In this document: positions 10,244-21,309 of the stretch, in pieces
Layout: each line of letters starts with the position of its first letter
Numbering within the stretch: the first letter of the stretch is position 1
Assembly (NCBI GenBank): GCA_032433765.1
Contig: JAVIAB010000008.1
Location: forward strand, 40,171,736-40,235,735
Direction of reading: 5' to 3'
Source: Megaustenia siamemsis
Taxonomy: Eukaryota > Mollusca > Gastropoda > Stylommatophora > Ariophantidae
DNA length: 64,000 bases
Notes under the pieces: model-generated
Told to the model about the DNA's origin: nothing
The model's input: only the letters and a program-made list of their open reading frames with translations
The model's database searches: none
Position numbers and translations under genes: made by a program

Positions 10244-13200
10244 TGTCTAACACTTGTCATATCTGCTCCAAAACTTTCACCCGGAGCCGGGACCTAAAAC
10301 GACACGTTGCTAGTGTACATGGGTGTCAGGAATACAAATGTGATGTTTGTGAACGAGTATATAATAGAGCTGACAATCTTGCCAAACATATCAAGACAGA
10401 GCATCGTGTATCTTTTGTATCAGCAGTTCCTGCATCACCAACTCCTGTGTCAACAGGTCACGTATCTTCGAAAGAGACCAGTGCTAACCCACATATCTGC
10501 CATATCTGTCAACAAAGCTTTACTGGGGCAAGCCATCTGCACGTACATCTTGCTAGCCATGACACAGCTGTGGACACCTCAACACGATCAACGCCAGCAG
10601 GCCCCTGGTATCGACAACCTCACGCAAGCGGGCAGTAAAGAGTTCGACTCAAGAACCCTCAAAGAGAACAAGACTTATTAATGATATAGACTCTTTAAAT
10701 AAGTTACCTCAAGATATTAAGAAGATATATGAACAACTGGTTAGCTATTAGAACACATGAACGTATGAACAAATACATGGACACGTACACATATTTCATC
10801 AACCTGATACCCCTATAGATTGGAAGACCCTTGTAAACCCAATTTTTCTAGCCCAGAAAAAGCGTTTCAAGGTGAATTATAGTCATCATCTAGTTTTAAG
10901 ACATAGGGAGACACAGGGGCTGCGTTACTTTCACGCCAGCTCGAATAACGCGACAGGGTTAGACAAACCCTTGTTAGTTAACAACAGAAATGACTTTGAA
11001 ACGTTTGTTGATAGCTTAAATGAAAGTGATATATTAGGGTATGCAAATAAAAACAGGGAGACAACCAAATATACCTTAGAAGCATTAGTCAGTACGAGTG
11101 TTTATGTTTATAAACTTCAAGATTATCCTATAGGGTGTCTGCTAGATATCCCACCCTACATTGCTTCTAACCACGGTATTAATACCCTTCAAAACGACTC
11201 CAAATCTAAAGTTTACGATGATAATCTCTGCTTCTTCCGTTGTCTAGCTATCCATAGAGGTGCCTCTGTTAAAGATTTTAGGAAGGCTTCGAGACTACTT
11301 TTCAAACAGTTTAACCCATCTCTAATGTTAAGTAGCTTCCCGGTGTAACTCTTGCTGAAATGTCTCTCTTAGAAAATTGTTTTTCAATAAACATAGATAT
11401 TTTTGAGTTTGATTCTGAACAAGCCTTGCGTATTGTCCTGAGAAGTGGCAGTAGTTATAGCGAAACTCTCCGTCTTTTACTTTACAAAAACCACTTCTTT
11501 TATATAAACGATCTTTCTAGGTCTAGTAAAAGCTTTTCTTGTGGCAAATGTGGAAAATTGTGGAAGAAGTTTGGGCGTATGGATAGGCACGAAAAAACTT
11601 GTAATGGGGATATGGCTGTAGAGACATATAAGGGTGGTGTTTACTCTTCACCTGAAAGTGTATGGGACGCGATCAGCGCTGAAGGGATCAGTACTCCAGA
11701 GTGTTTTATTTATCCATTCAGGGCGACATTCGATTATGAATGTTACTTTGATAGTAGGAATGTTCCCAAAGAGACGCCGTCGACTACCTTTGTAGCTAAA
11801 CACGTACCCCTTTCCTGCTCTATAGCGTCAAATGTCCCAGGGTGGGAGGCCCCAAAATGCTTCATAACGAAGGGTGACCCGCAGGTTTTAGTTAGTCAGA
11901 TGGTTGATTATCTTACTAGTATAGCTGATAAGGCCTACTCGTTATTGCGATCTCGGTTTGAAAGTATTTTTACTCAACTCCATGAACTGAATAAAGACAA
12001 GATAGTAGTTAGGTTTGATGAGTATTTAAAAGAGCTTCCAGTGATAGGGTTTAACTCGGGGAAATATGACATCAACGTCATTAAACCTTATTTGATAAGG
12101 CACTTCATGGATGCCACTGCGCAAGTGGGTGAAGAAGACGATAGTATGGAAGAAGATGCCGATGTTATCGAAGAAGAGGAAGATACAATGGAAGGAGACT
12201 ACAAAGTAGCAAAACCGTTCAAGTTTATAGTTAAAAGAAACAATAACTTTATGTGTATTGCAACGCCGAATCTAAAATTCTTAGATATAGTAAACTATCT
12301 AGCCCCCGGGTTTAGCTATAGTAAATATCTGGCGGCTTATAAGATTAGTGAAACAAAGGGTTACTTTTGTTATGAATATATAGACGACCCCCAAAAGTTG
12401 GACGAGACAGAACTACCCCCACACGAAACGTTTTATTCGTCGTTAAAAAATTCCAACATTTCCAAGGAGTACGCCCTGTGCAAAAAGGTCTGGAAGGACA
12501 ATAACATGACCACACTTAGGGACTTTTTGGTGTGGTATAACAACAAAGATGTAGTCCCCTTTCTAGAAGCCTTGGAGCAGCAGGTTCGTTTTTATGGGGA
12601 TCGGGGTGTGGACTGTTTTAAAGACGCCATTTCGGTTCCGGGTGTTTGTTTAAAGTATCTTTTTAAGACCGTTGATAGTGGTGTAATGTTTAGTTTATGT
12701 TCGAGCAAACAGGCGAGTCTACACAAAATGATTAGAGATAATATCGTTGGGGGTCCCTCTATAATTTTCCATAGGTATCACGAGGTAGGCAAAACGTTTA
12801 TTAGGGGCGGAAAGGTAGTCAAAGCCATCCAAGGTTACGATGCCAACGCGTTGTATCTTTGGGCTCTGATGAACCCAATGCCAACAGATTATCCAATTAT
12901 TAGAAAAATGGAGACCGGGTTTAGGGTCGAAAAAGATAACTATTATGTCCAACAAAGTAGAGAGTGGCTAACGTGGGTCGCTCACCAAAAAGAGGTGGAG
13001 TTGAAAACTCAGTTTAACGGGAGGGAGTTTCGGTTAGGTGATAGAAACATCCCCGTGGATGGGTGGGATAAATCCAATAGAAGAGGCTACAATTTTCATG
13101 GTTGTTTGTACCATGGTCACAAAGACTGTCCCCTCACCAAAGATAAAGATAGAAACCCTGTTAATAATAAGCCCTTGTTCGAGCTGTTTGAAAAAACCTG

Positions 13201-14570
13201 TGAGATACACACCTACCTAACCGAGGAGGTAAAAGTCCCAGTAGAAGTTATGTGGGAATGTGAGTGGCAGGCTCTGAAAAAGTCTGACCCAACCATTAGG
13301 GCTTTCCTTTCTAAAGCCATCCCTCGAGCTAGACCCTCTTACTCTAAAGAAGGGCTCCCTCTCAGTGATAAACAGATTCTGACTTCTGTTTCAGATGGGA
13401 CGTGTTTTGGTTTAGTGGAATGTGATCTACACGTTCCCGACCGCCTGAAGGACCATTTCAGTGAGATGACTCCAATTTTCAAAAAATATTGATGTCACGC
13501 GTGACGATATTGGACCGTTTATGGGTGAATATGCCCTCAAACATAACTTGTTGTCAACCCCTCGTCGCACCCTAATCGGTAGTTATGTCGGAGAAAAAAT
13601 TTTGTTGGCAACACCACTGTTAAAATGGTATTTAGATCATGGGCTAGAGGTAACAAAAATTTATCAAGTGATAGAATATCAACCGTCTAGTTGTTTTAAA
13701 AAGTTTGGCGAAATGGTTTCTGACGCTAGGAGGGCTGGTGATCTAGACGAAAATCAATCTATAGTAAGCGATACGATGAAACTGCTTGGAAACTCGGCCT
13801 ACGGGAAGACTCTAACCAATAAGGCCAATCATAGCGCTGTCTCGTATGTTCAGGAGGATGAGATATCGAAAATGATAAATAATTCCCGGTTTAAAAAGAT
13901 GACTGAAATAGGGGAGGCTCTTTTTGAAATTGAGATGGAGGAAAAGAAAACTCTTTGGGACTTGCCCCTACAAATCGGTTTCTTCGTGTATCAATATGCA
14001 AAACTTCGTATGTTAGATTTTTATTTCGAGTTCTTAGATAAGTTTGTGGATAGGTCTAACTTTCAGTTATGTGAAACAGATACTGATAGTTTATACTTGG
14101 CTTTAAGTGCACCTAAGTTAGAGGACATAGTTAAGTCAGGTCTGCGGGATGAGTTTAATAGCGTATATAAAGACTGGTTTCCTGCCGAGTTTTGCGATGA
14201 ACATATTAGCAAGACAAACTGTATAAGCTGTAAGGATGTTAAAGCGTACACCAAACGAACGCCCGGGCTTTTTAAACTAGAGTACGAAGGGACAGCTCTT
14301 GTTAGCTTATGTAGTAAGACGTACCATTGTAGTGGGGATTACGATAAAATCAGTTGTAAAGGGCTAAGCAAGCAACACAACAAATTAGATAAAGATATGT
14401 TTTTAGAGGTTCTCGCCACGCAAAAGGCCAAGGGTGGGAAAAATGTAGGTTTCAAAGTCTTAAATAATTCCATATTTTCCTACAGTCAAACAAGAAATGC
14501 TCTTTCCTATTTCTATATAAAAAGAAAGGTAGCTGATGATAACGTCTCGACTACGCCTTTAGATATTTAA
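10244..14570 (+). pseudogene. DNA polymerase B of the Polinton-type element, right-arm copy, frameshifted
   Basis: Mirror copy of the left-arm gene, from ATG 10244 to a stop at 14570. Approximate positions: fingers 10254-10405 and 10492-10563; OTU-like motifs 11218-11262 and 11489; further finger 11533-11602; exonuclease I near 11732 (FDYECYFD), II near 12047 (FNSGKYDIN) and III near 12540 (YNNKDV); an acidic Asp/Glu tract near 12135-12205; polymerase A near 12835 (DANALYLWAL), B near 13780 (LLGNSAYGK) and C near 14080 (ETDTDSLYL). The Vsr-like insert is at about 13050-13270. The frame breaks near 10605, 10727, 10785, 11340 and 13485. The longest uninterrupted part, 11360-13492, spans the exonuclease and motif A. 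The family makes protein-primed replication polymerases of linear DNAs. None of the breaks coincides with those of the left arm. Confidence 0.87.
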
Positions 14571-14675
14571 CTCTTTACACTACCAGCTTAGCCTAACCAG
14601 GAATCTCTAACAGTATCACCCCTTATGATTCATTTATGACATAGAGCTAAGCAGACGCGCAACTACCTAGCTATA

Positions 14676-14681
14676 AATAAA
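14676..14681 (+). promoter_or_regulatory. Polyadenylation signal AATAAA after the right polymerase copy
   Basis: AATAAA lies about 105 bases after the stop codon, with further AATAAA-like words near 14770. The left arm has the mirrored signals. Use is inferred. Confidence 0.4.
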
Positions 14682-14960
14682 TGTTATCCTTGTACTATAT
14701 ATTTACTCAATGTACTGAGTATTTTGTAATGTTATATAATATCAATGTATGTTATACACCTATTGAGATAATAAAAGAATAAAATATATCTTTGTCTTCT
14801 GTTTTATATTGATTGTTTTTCATTGATGTTGTATAATCTACTGACCTATCACTATCGAGCAAGAACTCCAAAGTCAGCATACACCAGACATAAACAGGTC
14901 ACTTCCGGGGTCACTGGGACCAGCGGTCACGGTTAACTCCCCCTGCGCCTACAGTACATT

Positions 14961-14977
14961 AGGCGCGCCGCGCGCCT
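14961..14977. repeat. GC-only near-perfect palindrome near right terminus
   Basis: AGGCGCGCCGCGCGCCT is the mirror of the element at 2701-2717 and lies about 60 bp inside the right terminus. Confidence 0.6.
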
Positions 14978-15038
14978 ACTATATATCTTTGTTAATTTAG
15001 CGCCTAAATTCGACCCATATGGACCCTGGTATACTACT

Positions 15039-15044
15039 GTCCAT
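15039..15044. repeat. Right 6-bp target site duplication (GTCCAT)
   Basis: Direct repeat of 2635-2640, directly outside the terminal GGTATACTACT. Confidence 0.85.
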
Positions 15045-15117
15045 GTTAATGCTAGGTGCGGTGCGTTCCATTTTTTTTATGTAACCTGGTCATGTTCAAC
15101 GTCTTCTTTTCACTTCT

Positions 15118-15340
15118 TGATTGCTGTCAGGCATTAGCCTGACCTTCTGGCGACTTCTTTGTTTATAATGTCTTGATCCCAACGGATGTTTAGAATCTTC
15201 TTAAGACATCGGCTTTCGAATACTCTAATTCGACTTTCTATCTTATGGTTTATTCTCCACGTTTCTGCTGTATATGAGAGTATAGATCACACATTGGACT
15301 TATATATTCTAAGTTTAGACCTGAGATGGAGACTAGTTGA
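15118..15340 (-). pseudogene. LINE reverse-transcriptase C-terminal fragment
   Basis: Minus-strand reading gives phrases typical of LINE C-termini: LSYTAETWRIN, VFESRCLKKILNIRWDQD and INKEVARRSG. It is truncated at both ends with a stop near the upstream end. The family is different from A-E below. Confidence 0.7.
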
Positions 15341-15344
15341 ACTC

Positions 15345-15835
15345 TAGATGTTTCTAAATCTATTAAATGCCCGGGCTGACATGCGTAATCCAGCATAGAT
15401 CTCTTTCAATAGTACAGTTACTAATTCTTTTGTTTATTGTTTCGACATCATTTTGTGTTGTTTTATTTTATTTATTCGAAGGGAGTAAGAAAGTTACTGT
15501 ATGTGCTTTTATTTCATTGAAGGCGGTTGCACTCGTCACCTGTGCAGCCGAAAATGGCTTCTACGAAGGTCGACCTGGCTAATGCCATATCCAAAACATG
15601 GGCATATCCGATACCAGTTTGCAGATACTGGTGTAGTCACTGACCGTTTCGGTTGCTTTATTTGTTTTCAGATTGTTTTTATTCCCTCGAGAGAACTGTA
15701 GTGAAGAAGGGACTTAAGAAAGGCTTCTTTTTCTGTAGAAATCGTTTGGAGTCGTCGCCAGGGCAGTAGAAAAGGCATGTAAGGAGGTCATACACACGTT
15801 GGGAGATGCGCTGACGTTCCGTTCAACGGAAATGG
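15345..15835. other. Unannotated stretch
   Basis: No domain or ordered repeat recognised; only short chance open frames. Confidence 0.4.
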
Positions 15836-15839
15836 AGAC

Positions 15840-15995
15840 TAAAATAATCTGAATCCTTGAATAGGATAGGGTAGACTAAGATATGACAGGATATAATAAC
15901 ATAATATAGGAGAGGATACAATAGGATGGAAAGGGGTAAGATAAGATAGGAAAGAATAAGATAGGATAGGATAAGATACGATTAGATAGGACACA
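15840..15995. repeat. Degenerate GGATA/AGATA-rich simple repeat
   Basis: Imperfect runs of ATAGGATAGG and AAGATAGGA, strongly purine-biased on the plus strand. Confidence 0.75.
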
Positions 15996-16845
15996 ATATT
16001 ATAATATTTTATCTTGGAAAGAACAGAATGTTCTGCTAAGTGCTGACCACATTGCACAATAATTTTCTGATAATAAAACAAGTATGGGACTAACACAGTT
16101 TCTCTTCTGTTATGCATCTGATTTAAAAAGAAAGTTATGACACCAGCTCGTGAACTTGATGTCGTCACATTGTGAAGTCAGAGCTCCAACTGTTTCCTTT
16201 AAAACTGTAATACTGGACTAATTGGAGACTATGTGCTTTGTGGACTAATTTTATAAAGATAAAATATGTTTATGATTTTGTGCGAACGAAAGTCTTACAG
16301 TGCACATCAACCACATACATACACTATCCCTAATGTGGAACTGTGACATCTATTTTTAGGTTAATTACTTTGATTTCCCTTGTCCGCGCAACCCCATGTA
16401 TTTGTATTGTTTCCTTATCTTGTTATTTCCACCCACATATCACTAGAGGGCTCATGTGCATTTTCATGTACCGAAAATACGCGCCTACTTATGCAAATGA
16501 TGGTAAACGGTGTTCAGTTGGATAGTTTGTTGTATTTTGTTTTCTCTTATTATTTGGTTGTGTCCTTGACAAAGAGCCAACGAAACAGGCAGGGGGCGAC
16601 TTGTGGCGTAATCTGGATTAACAAAAATTGTTCAGTTATATGTGGTTGTGCTCTTTTTTTAGTCTGTACAAGCATGTACTATTTTGCTCAAGGTTTACAG
16701 TTCCAACTTTATTTAACGTCCCTGCGTTGATTTGTGGCTTCTGTCGAGTTTATCTTTTCTTTAGAGCCCATTGCTTGACAGCACATGTGATAATCTTTGG
16801 ACCCATCCGAGAGTTTGCCTTTATTTTTCTATACACAGCTGACTG
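15996..16845. other. Unannotated stretch
   Basis: Short overlapping open frames only; no recognisable domain. Confidence 0.4.
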
Positions 16846-16889
16846 CTATTTCCCCATCAGTGAACCAGAACTGACAAAGATCCATACCA

Positions 16890-17055
16890 CTCTATCATAG
16901 TTAGACTGGGCACAGACTAAACAGTTTGCTGGAACGAGTATGTATCGACAAGAAATGGCAATCCGGTTCCCAAAAATGTTGAGCTGAAGTCGGATATGCT
17001 GGGGAGGAAACGCAATAATCGTAGCTTGCAAACCACAAATCAGCGCAGCTACGCC
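16890..17055 (+). repeat. Dispersed repeat R1, diverged copy
   Basis: Shares blocks with 58098-58400 in order: AAAAATGT, GCTGAAGTCG, TGCTGGG/TGTTGGG, GCAAACCACAAATC and CGCAG. It is much more diverged than the other R1 copies. Confidence 0.5.
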
Positions 17056-17344
17056 AATTTAACGTTCTTGTAATGACGAACGATAAAGAGAAGTAGTCGC
17101 GTAGTAACCTAAACAAAAATTGAACATAACACTATCATCGCTTCATTTGTAAAACGTATATCAGCATTGTAATCTCTTTCTTGATACCCGCATTGGTAAA
17201 GCTGCTATAACCTTCGCCCAGCTTTCTATGTGCGTTTGACAAAGCAGCAAACTGATAACAAATACAAAGGCCGCATTTTACAAAGCCTGTACCATTAGTA
17301 TTTTTTTTTATATGGCAGCGAATCAAAGACAATTCATGCAAAGT

Positions 17345-17800
17345 AGGAGAGAGAAGAGAAATCTAAATGTATTCTATATGCGACGTCTGCGCCGTATTCT
17401 TGGTATCCCCAGGCAAGACAAAGTGACAAACGTTTGAGGTCCTCATTCACACAAGTCTCCCGAACATCTATACGCTGTTCAAAGAACGTAGATTACGCTG
17501 GCTAAGGCCACTTAACCGTATAAAAGATGGCCGCCTACTTGAAGCTATACTCTATGGACAATTAGCAAAAGATGGCAAAAGAACTAGGGATGGTCCAAAT
17601 CTCCGATTTATAGACGTGTGTAAGCGAGACATGAAGACACTAGACATAAACCCTGCAGCCTTGGATGACATAGCTGCAGACCGCAATCTTTAGAAACACT
17701 CTAAAGCAGCAACTCAAACAAGAAGCAGACAGATTCATAGAAAAAGTGAATACACGGAAAGAAAAGAAAAACATAACATATTTAGGTTATTGTGTGAGTT
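17345..17800 (+). pseudogene. LINE family D, C-terminal fragment
   Basis: Degenerate coding sequence with motifs MRRLRRILGI, DKVTNV, RWPP and DMKTLDINPAALDD-like, then a C-terminal QEADRFIEKVNT followed by a Lys/Arg-rich end. Several frameshifts and stops. The same family is at 21842-22095 and 40200-40660. This is the C-terminal region of a non-LTR retrotransposon reverse transcriptase, 5'-truncated. Confidence 0.7.
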
Positions 17801-17819
17801 ATTGAGTTATTTGCGGGTC

Positions 17820-18260
17820 ATCATCATCGCACTCAGGACATGTCTATAAGTGCTCAGATCTCCTCCTCAGCAAGTCTCGATGTGTCCAGCTACTGACGAC
17901 TCCAGTTCTGTGTTGGTTGATAAGTCTTCTTGGACTGGACCGCTGTGCACACGGCTGCCAGAGAAAAATGGATTAACACACAAAATTCAGTTCCTAGTCT
18001 CTAGGGACTTCGTCATAGTTGAAAGCTGGCGAACTCAACAACAACAACAATATACCCAATAAGTTTCTAATTTCTGACTGTGCCCATCTTAACTTCCATC
18101 TCTTTCATCTGAAAGAGTGACGTGGACTCATGGTTGTCGAAGTCCTGTGCCATTCCCACATCTCAAAGGGCATTCATGATATCCATTTCTATGATCGGTG
18201 CAAAATCCCTGGTCAGCTATGACTGAGAAGGGAACTAATCTCTTTCATCACGAACAAAAA
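17820..18260 (+). repeat. Dispersed repeat R5, copy 1 (interrupted by R6)
   Basis: Starts at GGGTCATCATCATCGCA and has CTCCTCAGcAAGTCTCGA, GACGACTCCAGTTCTGTG, then CATCTCTTTCATC and GACGTGGACTCATGGTTG blocks shared with 28640-28860 and 50640-50970. The join expected after GATAAGTCTTCT is split by a separate repeat at about 17925-18060. No coding function recognised. Confidence 0.6.
17925..18060 (+). repeat. SINE-like repeat R6 with CAA tail, inserted in R5
   Basis: Matches 30390-30560 and 34505-34670 (both reverse) through CAGAGAAAAA, TTCAGTT(C/T)CTAG, CTAGGGAC and GAAAGCTGGCGAACTC. It ends in a (CAA)n tract; the other copies end in A-runs. It behaves like a short retroposon. Confidence 0.55.
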
Positions 18261-18740
18261 TCTTGGCTCATCGTCTTAATTCCAAAGCGCATGCGAGAGC
18301 CGCTAATTCCATGTTATAAAGTTGTTTTCTATCATCTCAATAAATGTATAAATAATACCTCCTGCCATCTAAATTGAGTTTAAAAAAAAACACAGCAGAA
18401 TTAATTCAGTTAAAGTCAGGTCAGGGATAAGAAAAATTCGAATAAATCACAAATCTATGTAATCTATACCTTTTGAGATGATGAAATTGTCTTCATATTT
18501 TTAAGTAAAATCTAAGTTCTATAATAATATCATTACATTATTGTTATTTCACGTAAGAAGTTCTATAGGTCGAACTCGACGATTCTGATCTTGATAGATG
18601 AATACGTCTAATGTGCGTGGACTCATTTTGTTTCCACTGTTACTATTTTATTTGTCGCCCCTCTTTCTGTTATGTATAAATTCTCTCCCTTCATGTCTCT
18701 TTAATATTTAGTCTCCTGCATTTTTTTTTTTTATTCTTCT
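18261..18740. other. Unannotated AT-rich stretch
   Basis: Nothing recognised apart from A/T homopolymers. Confidence 0.4.
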
Positions 18741-18742
18741 TT

Positions 18743-18843
18743 CCACGATGTATATATATATATATAAAATATTAAAGAGCCCCCGTCACGCCAAGTGACG
18801 CAGTTCACTAACCACTGAGCTATTACGGCTCCCACGATGTATA
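18743..18843 (-). mobile_element. SINE1, internally deleted copy with target duplication
   Basis: Only the 3' end (CCCCCGTCACGCCAAGTG) and the 5' tRNA-like end (CACTGAGCTATTACGGCTCC) remain, joined directly. They are flanked by CCACGATGTATA at 18743-18754 and 18832-18843. Confidence 0.75.
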
Positions 18844-19215
18844 GAGTTCCTACAAAAATAGATGTACACTTTTAGCACTGTATAAACACCGAAGCTGTTG
18901 TATGGCCATACAATAAATATATGTAGTAACGAAGTATGAGGATGAAACTGAATAATCGCATTTCGTTGTTGCTTTGACTATCCTTCACATGTCCGCTGAA
19001 ACAAGATGGCCGTGAATCATAGGTACGTGGTGTCTGATTGAACCAGCGAAAATAAACGTACTTCGGGCGTATACAAACATTATAGAACAAATACGACAAA
19101 GCACTATCAGCAATGAATAGAGCAAAAAAACTTACAACACGGAGTATTTGTATCAAAGAACAAAGTCCCCAGAAGCCACCAGTGTAACAAGAACAAGTGG
19201 ATCGTGTTCGTGCCG

Positions 19216-19583
19216 CGTACAAACGTAGCCCAAACATAGCCCAAACATAGCCCAAACGTAGCGCAAACATAGCCCAAACATAGCCCAAACGTAGCCCAAA
19301 CGTAGCCCAAACGTAGCCCATACGTAGCGCAAACATAGCCCAAACGTAGCCCAAACATAGCCCAAACATAGCCCAAACGTAGCCCAAACATAGCCCAAGC
19401 ATAGCCCAAACATAGCCCAAACGTAGCCCAAACATAGCGCAAACATAGCCCAAACATAGCCCAAACATAGCCCAAACGTAGCCCAAACATAGCCCAAACA
19501 TAGCCCAAACTTAGCCCAAACGTAGCCCAAACATAGCCCAAACATAGCCCAAACGTAGCCCAAACGTAGCCCAAACATAGCCA
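19216..19583. repeat. 11-bp minisatellite, about 33 units
   Basis: Unit TAGCCCAAACR. Because 11 is not divisible by 3 and the unit lacks minus-strand stops, all three minus frames stay open through the array and encode the same FGLCLGYVWAM-type peptide. These frames are not called as genes. Confidence 0.92.
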
Positions 19584-20640
19584 CAACATCAGTGAGTTTA
19601 GAATTGCAAATGTCCAACCAAACGCTAGGAAATATTTAGAGGAAATGGTAGAAACTGGCGCCTTGCAAAAATGAACAAAATGAATTTTTAAGAAAAAAGA
19701 AAAAAAGAAAGAAATCGGAACCGATGCCGACAATGTTAAACATTTAGAGGCTCCAAAGAGTTTTCAATGAATCGGATTATCATATTAATATCTGTCATGT
19801 TACAAAGCGTCCACATATAGAACATCGTTAACTTGCTCATACAATATTCATGACATTCATTAATTAAAATGTGTATTGCCTATATATGTATATATCACTT
19901 TTGTTCGTTTTCCTACGTTATGTATGTCTTTCTCTCTCTCTCTGTCTGTCTGGTTCTTTCTTCCATTTTGGTATCTTTATTGTCACTTTCTCCAATGTGT
20001 TTGTATTCTCTTTATCTTTTCCATTGCCCATATTTATTTTCATCTTTCCACTATATATCCCCGCTCTTGTATTTTCTTCTCACCATTTTGTTTACACCCC
20101 CTCTCGTCTATTTTCCCCTCTCGCCATTTCACTTACTCCCAGCTCTGTTTCCACTCCACCATCACAATATTTCTACTCATGCATATAAACAAGCAGTGCA
20201 AAATCGCCTGATTACGATTATTCCTTTTTTGCGACGCCAAAGCGCGACAGCAACAATAAACAGCAACCCACGGCTGCTGTTATTTATAGACACTGACTAA
20301 AACCACCCACAATACTCAAGTACACCCAACCCTAATACTTCGAGTCAGATGATCACAAAATCTAATTACGTAATTGATTATTGCGGGGATATCCTTCGTT
20401 TAATACGAAACTAATATAAACATTCTGTGAAATTAATATATAGATTAATGACAGTTTGTCAAGTATTACTTTTTTAAATATTTCTAGCAAGAAAATATGA
20501 TATTGCTGTTTGAATGCTTGTTAGATGAGAATGTATTAAAGTGCGTAACTTATCTCCCTTGTGCGAAATTATGAGTCTATATATAGATCATGGCTCTTCA
20601 ATATTTTAAACTTAACACCACTAGTGTATATTTCGTGAGG
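19584..20640. other. Unannotated stretch, pyrimidine-rich at 19920-20160
   Basis: Contains CT/TC-rich tracts that keep several overlapping plus frames open; no protein family recognised. Confidence 0.45.
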
Positions 20641-20643
20641 TGT

Positions 20644-20860
20644 TTCATCATCATCATCATCATCATCATCAAGTACCGGGCCCGCTGGCATAGATGATCA
20701 TGTCTCTGCACAACTTTAGATCTCGACAGTTATTTATCATTTCCGTTGTTGACATTCTGCCAAGCCATTCTCTTAAGCTGTCTGGTGTGTTTTATCTTTG
20801 CTTCCCTCTATCTCTTCGTCCCTCGATTTTTCCAGTTGTCACAATATATTCCATTAGTGA
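20644..20860 (-). pseudogene. LINE family B, 3' end with (GAT)n tail
   Basis: Reads on the minus strand and ends in ...GGCCCGGTACTTGATGATG with a (TGA)n tail at 20644-20670. The coding part matches other family B copies (RRSTTEMINNCRD-like). 5'-truncated. Confidence 0.75.
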
Positions 20861-21309
20861 GGAGTTTAGTTTTGTGTAATCCACAAACTATCCTCATTGC
20901 TCAACGGGTAACTCCAAATTTCTTAGATCCTCTCCTCAGCGCGTTCCCCAATATGAAGTACACTAGTCACACATCAGAGATAGTACTGAAGATGGTTGCG
21001 GGGTAAAGGTTCATTACTTCTCACTATTATTTAAATAGAAACATGAAAAGACACATCACCTTCATTACCAACTTATTATTAATTGAGATCACATTTTATT
21101 TCAAGAAGGCGGAGCTACGGTACAGCTGTGGCTAGTGAATATGTTTGTTGAGAATAAGAGACCAGGAATGACCACAATCGACGGCTACTAGGTTCACTGA
21201 GCCTTCAGTGGGTACTGGATTTGCATTTTTAAAAGAAAGTTGGCACCAGCATATAACTGACCATAAAACACAAAATATGCCTTAATGTTCAACAGAAATA
21301 TGAGCATAA
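20861..21309. other. Unannotated stretch
   Basis: No recognisable domain or repeat. Confidence 0.4.

Larger units (their letters stand above)
2641..15038. mobile_element. Palindromic Maverick/Polinton-type element carrying two DNA polymerase B copies
   Basis: The element is a giant inverted repeat: left arm about 2641-8483, right arm about 8658-15038, centre about 170 bp. The ends AGTAGTATACCAGGGTCCAT and its reverse complement are exact and flanked by GTCCAT. The arms look about 99% identical by eye over the polymerase, with scattered substitutions and 1-2 base indels. The right arm is about 540 bp longer, explained by four extra 136-bp repeat units. Each arm encodes a Polinton-like protein-primed type polymerase running outward to within about 470 bp of the terminus. 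No integrase, packaging ATPase, cysteine protease or capsid gene is visible, so the element could only have moved with factors supplied in trans. The most economical origin is a head-to-head duplication of the polymerase end of a full Polinton. An assembly fold-back is unlikely, because the symmetry stops exactly at a target duplication and the arms differ. Confidence 0.85.

Noticed and set aside
2641..15038. Assembly fold-back artefact as explanation of the palindrome
   Set aside because: Symmetry ends exactly at a 6-bp target duplication, the arms differ by substitutions, indels and repeat number, and the centre is not a simple fold point. Long-read confirmation would still be decisive.
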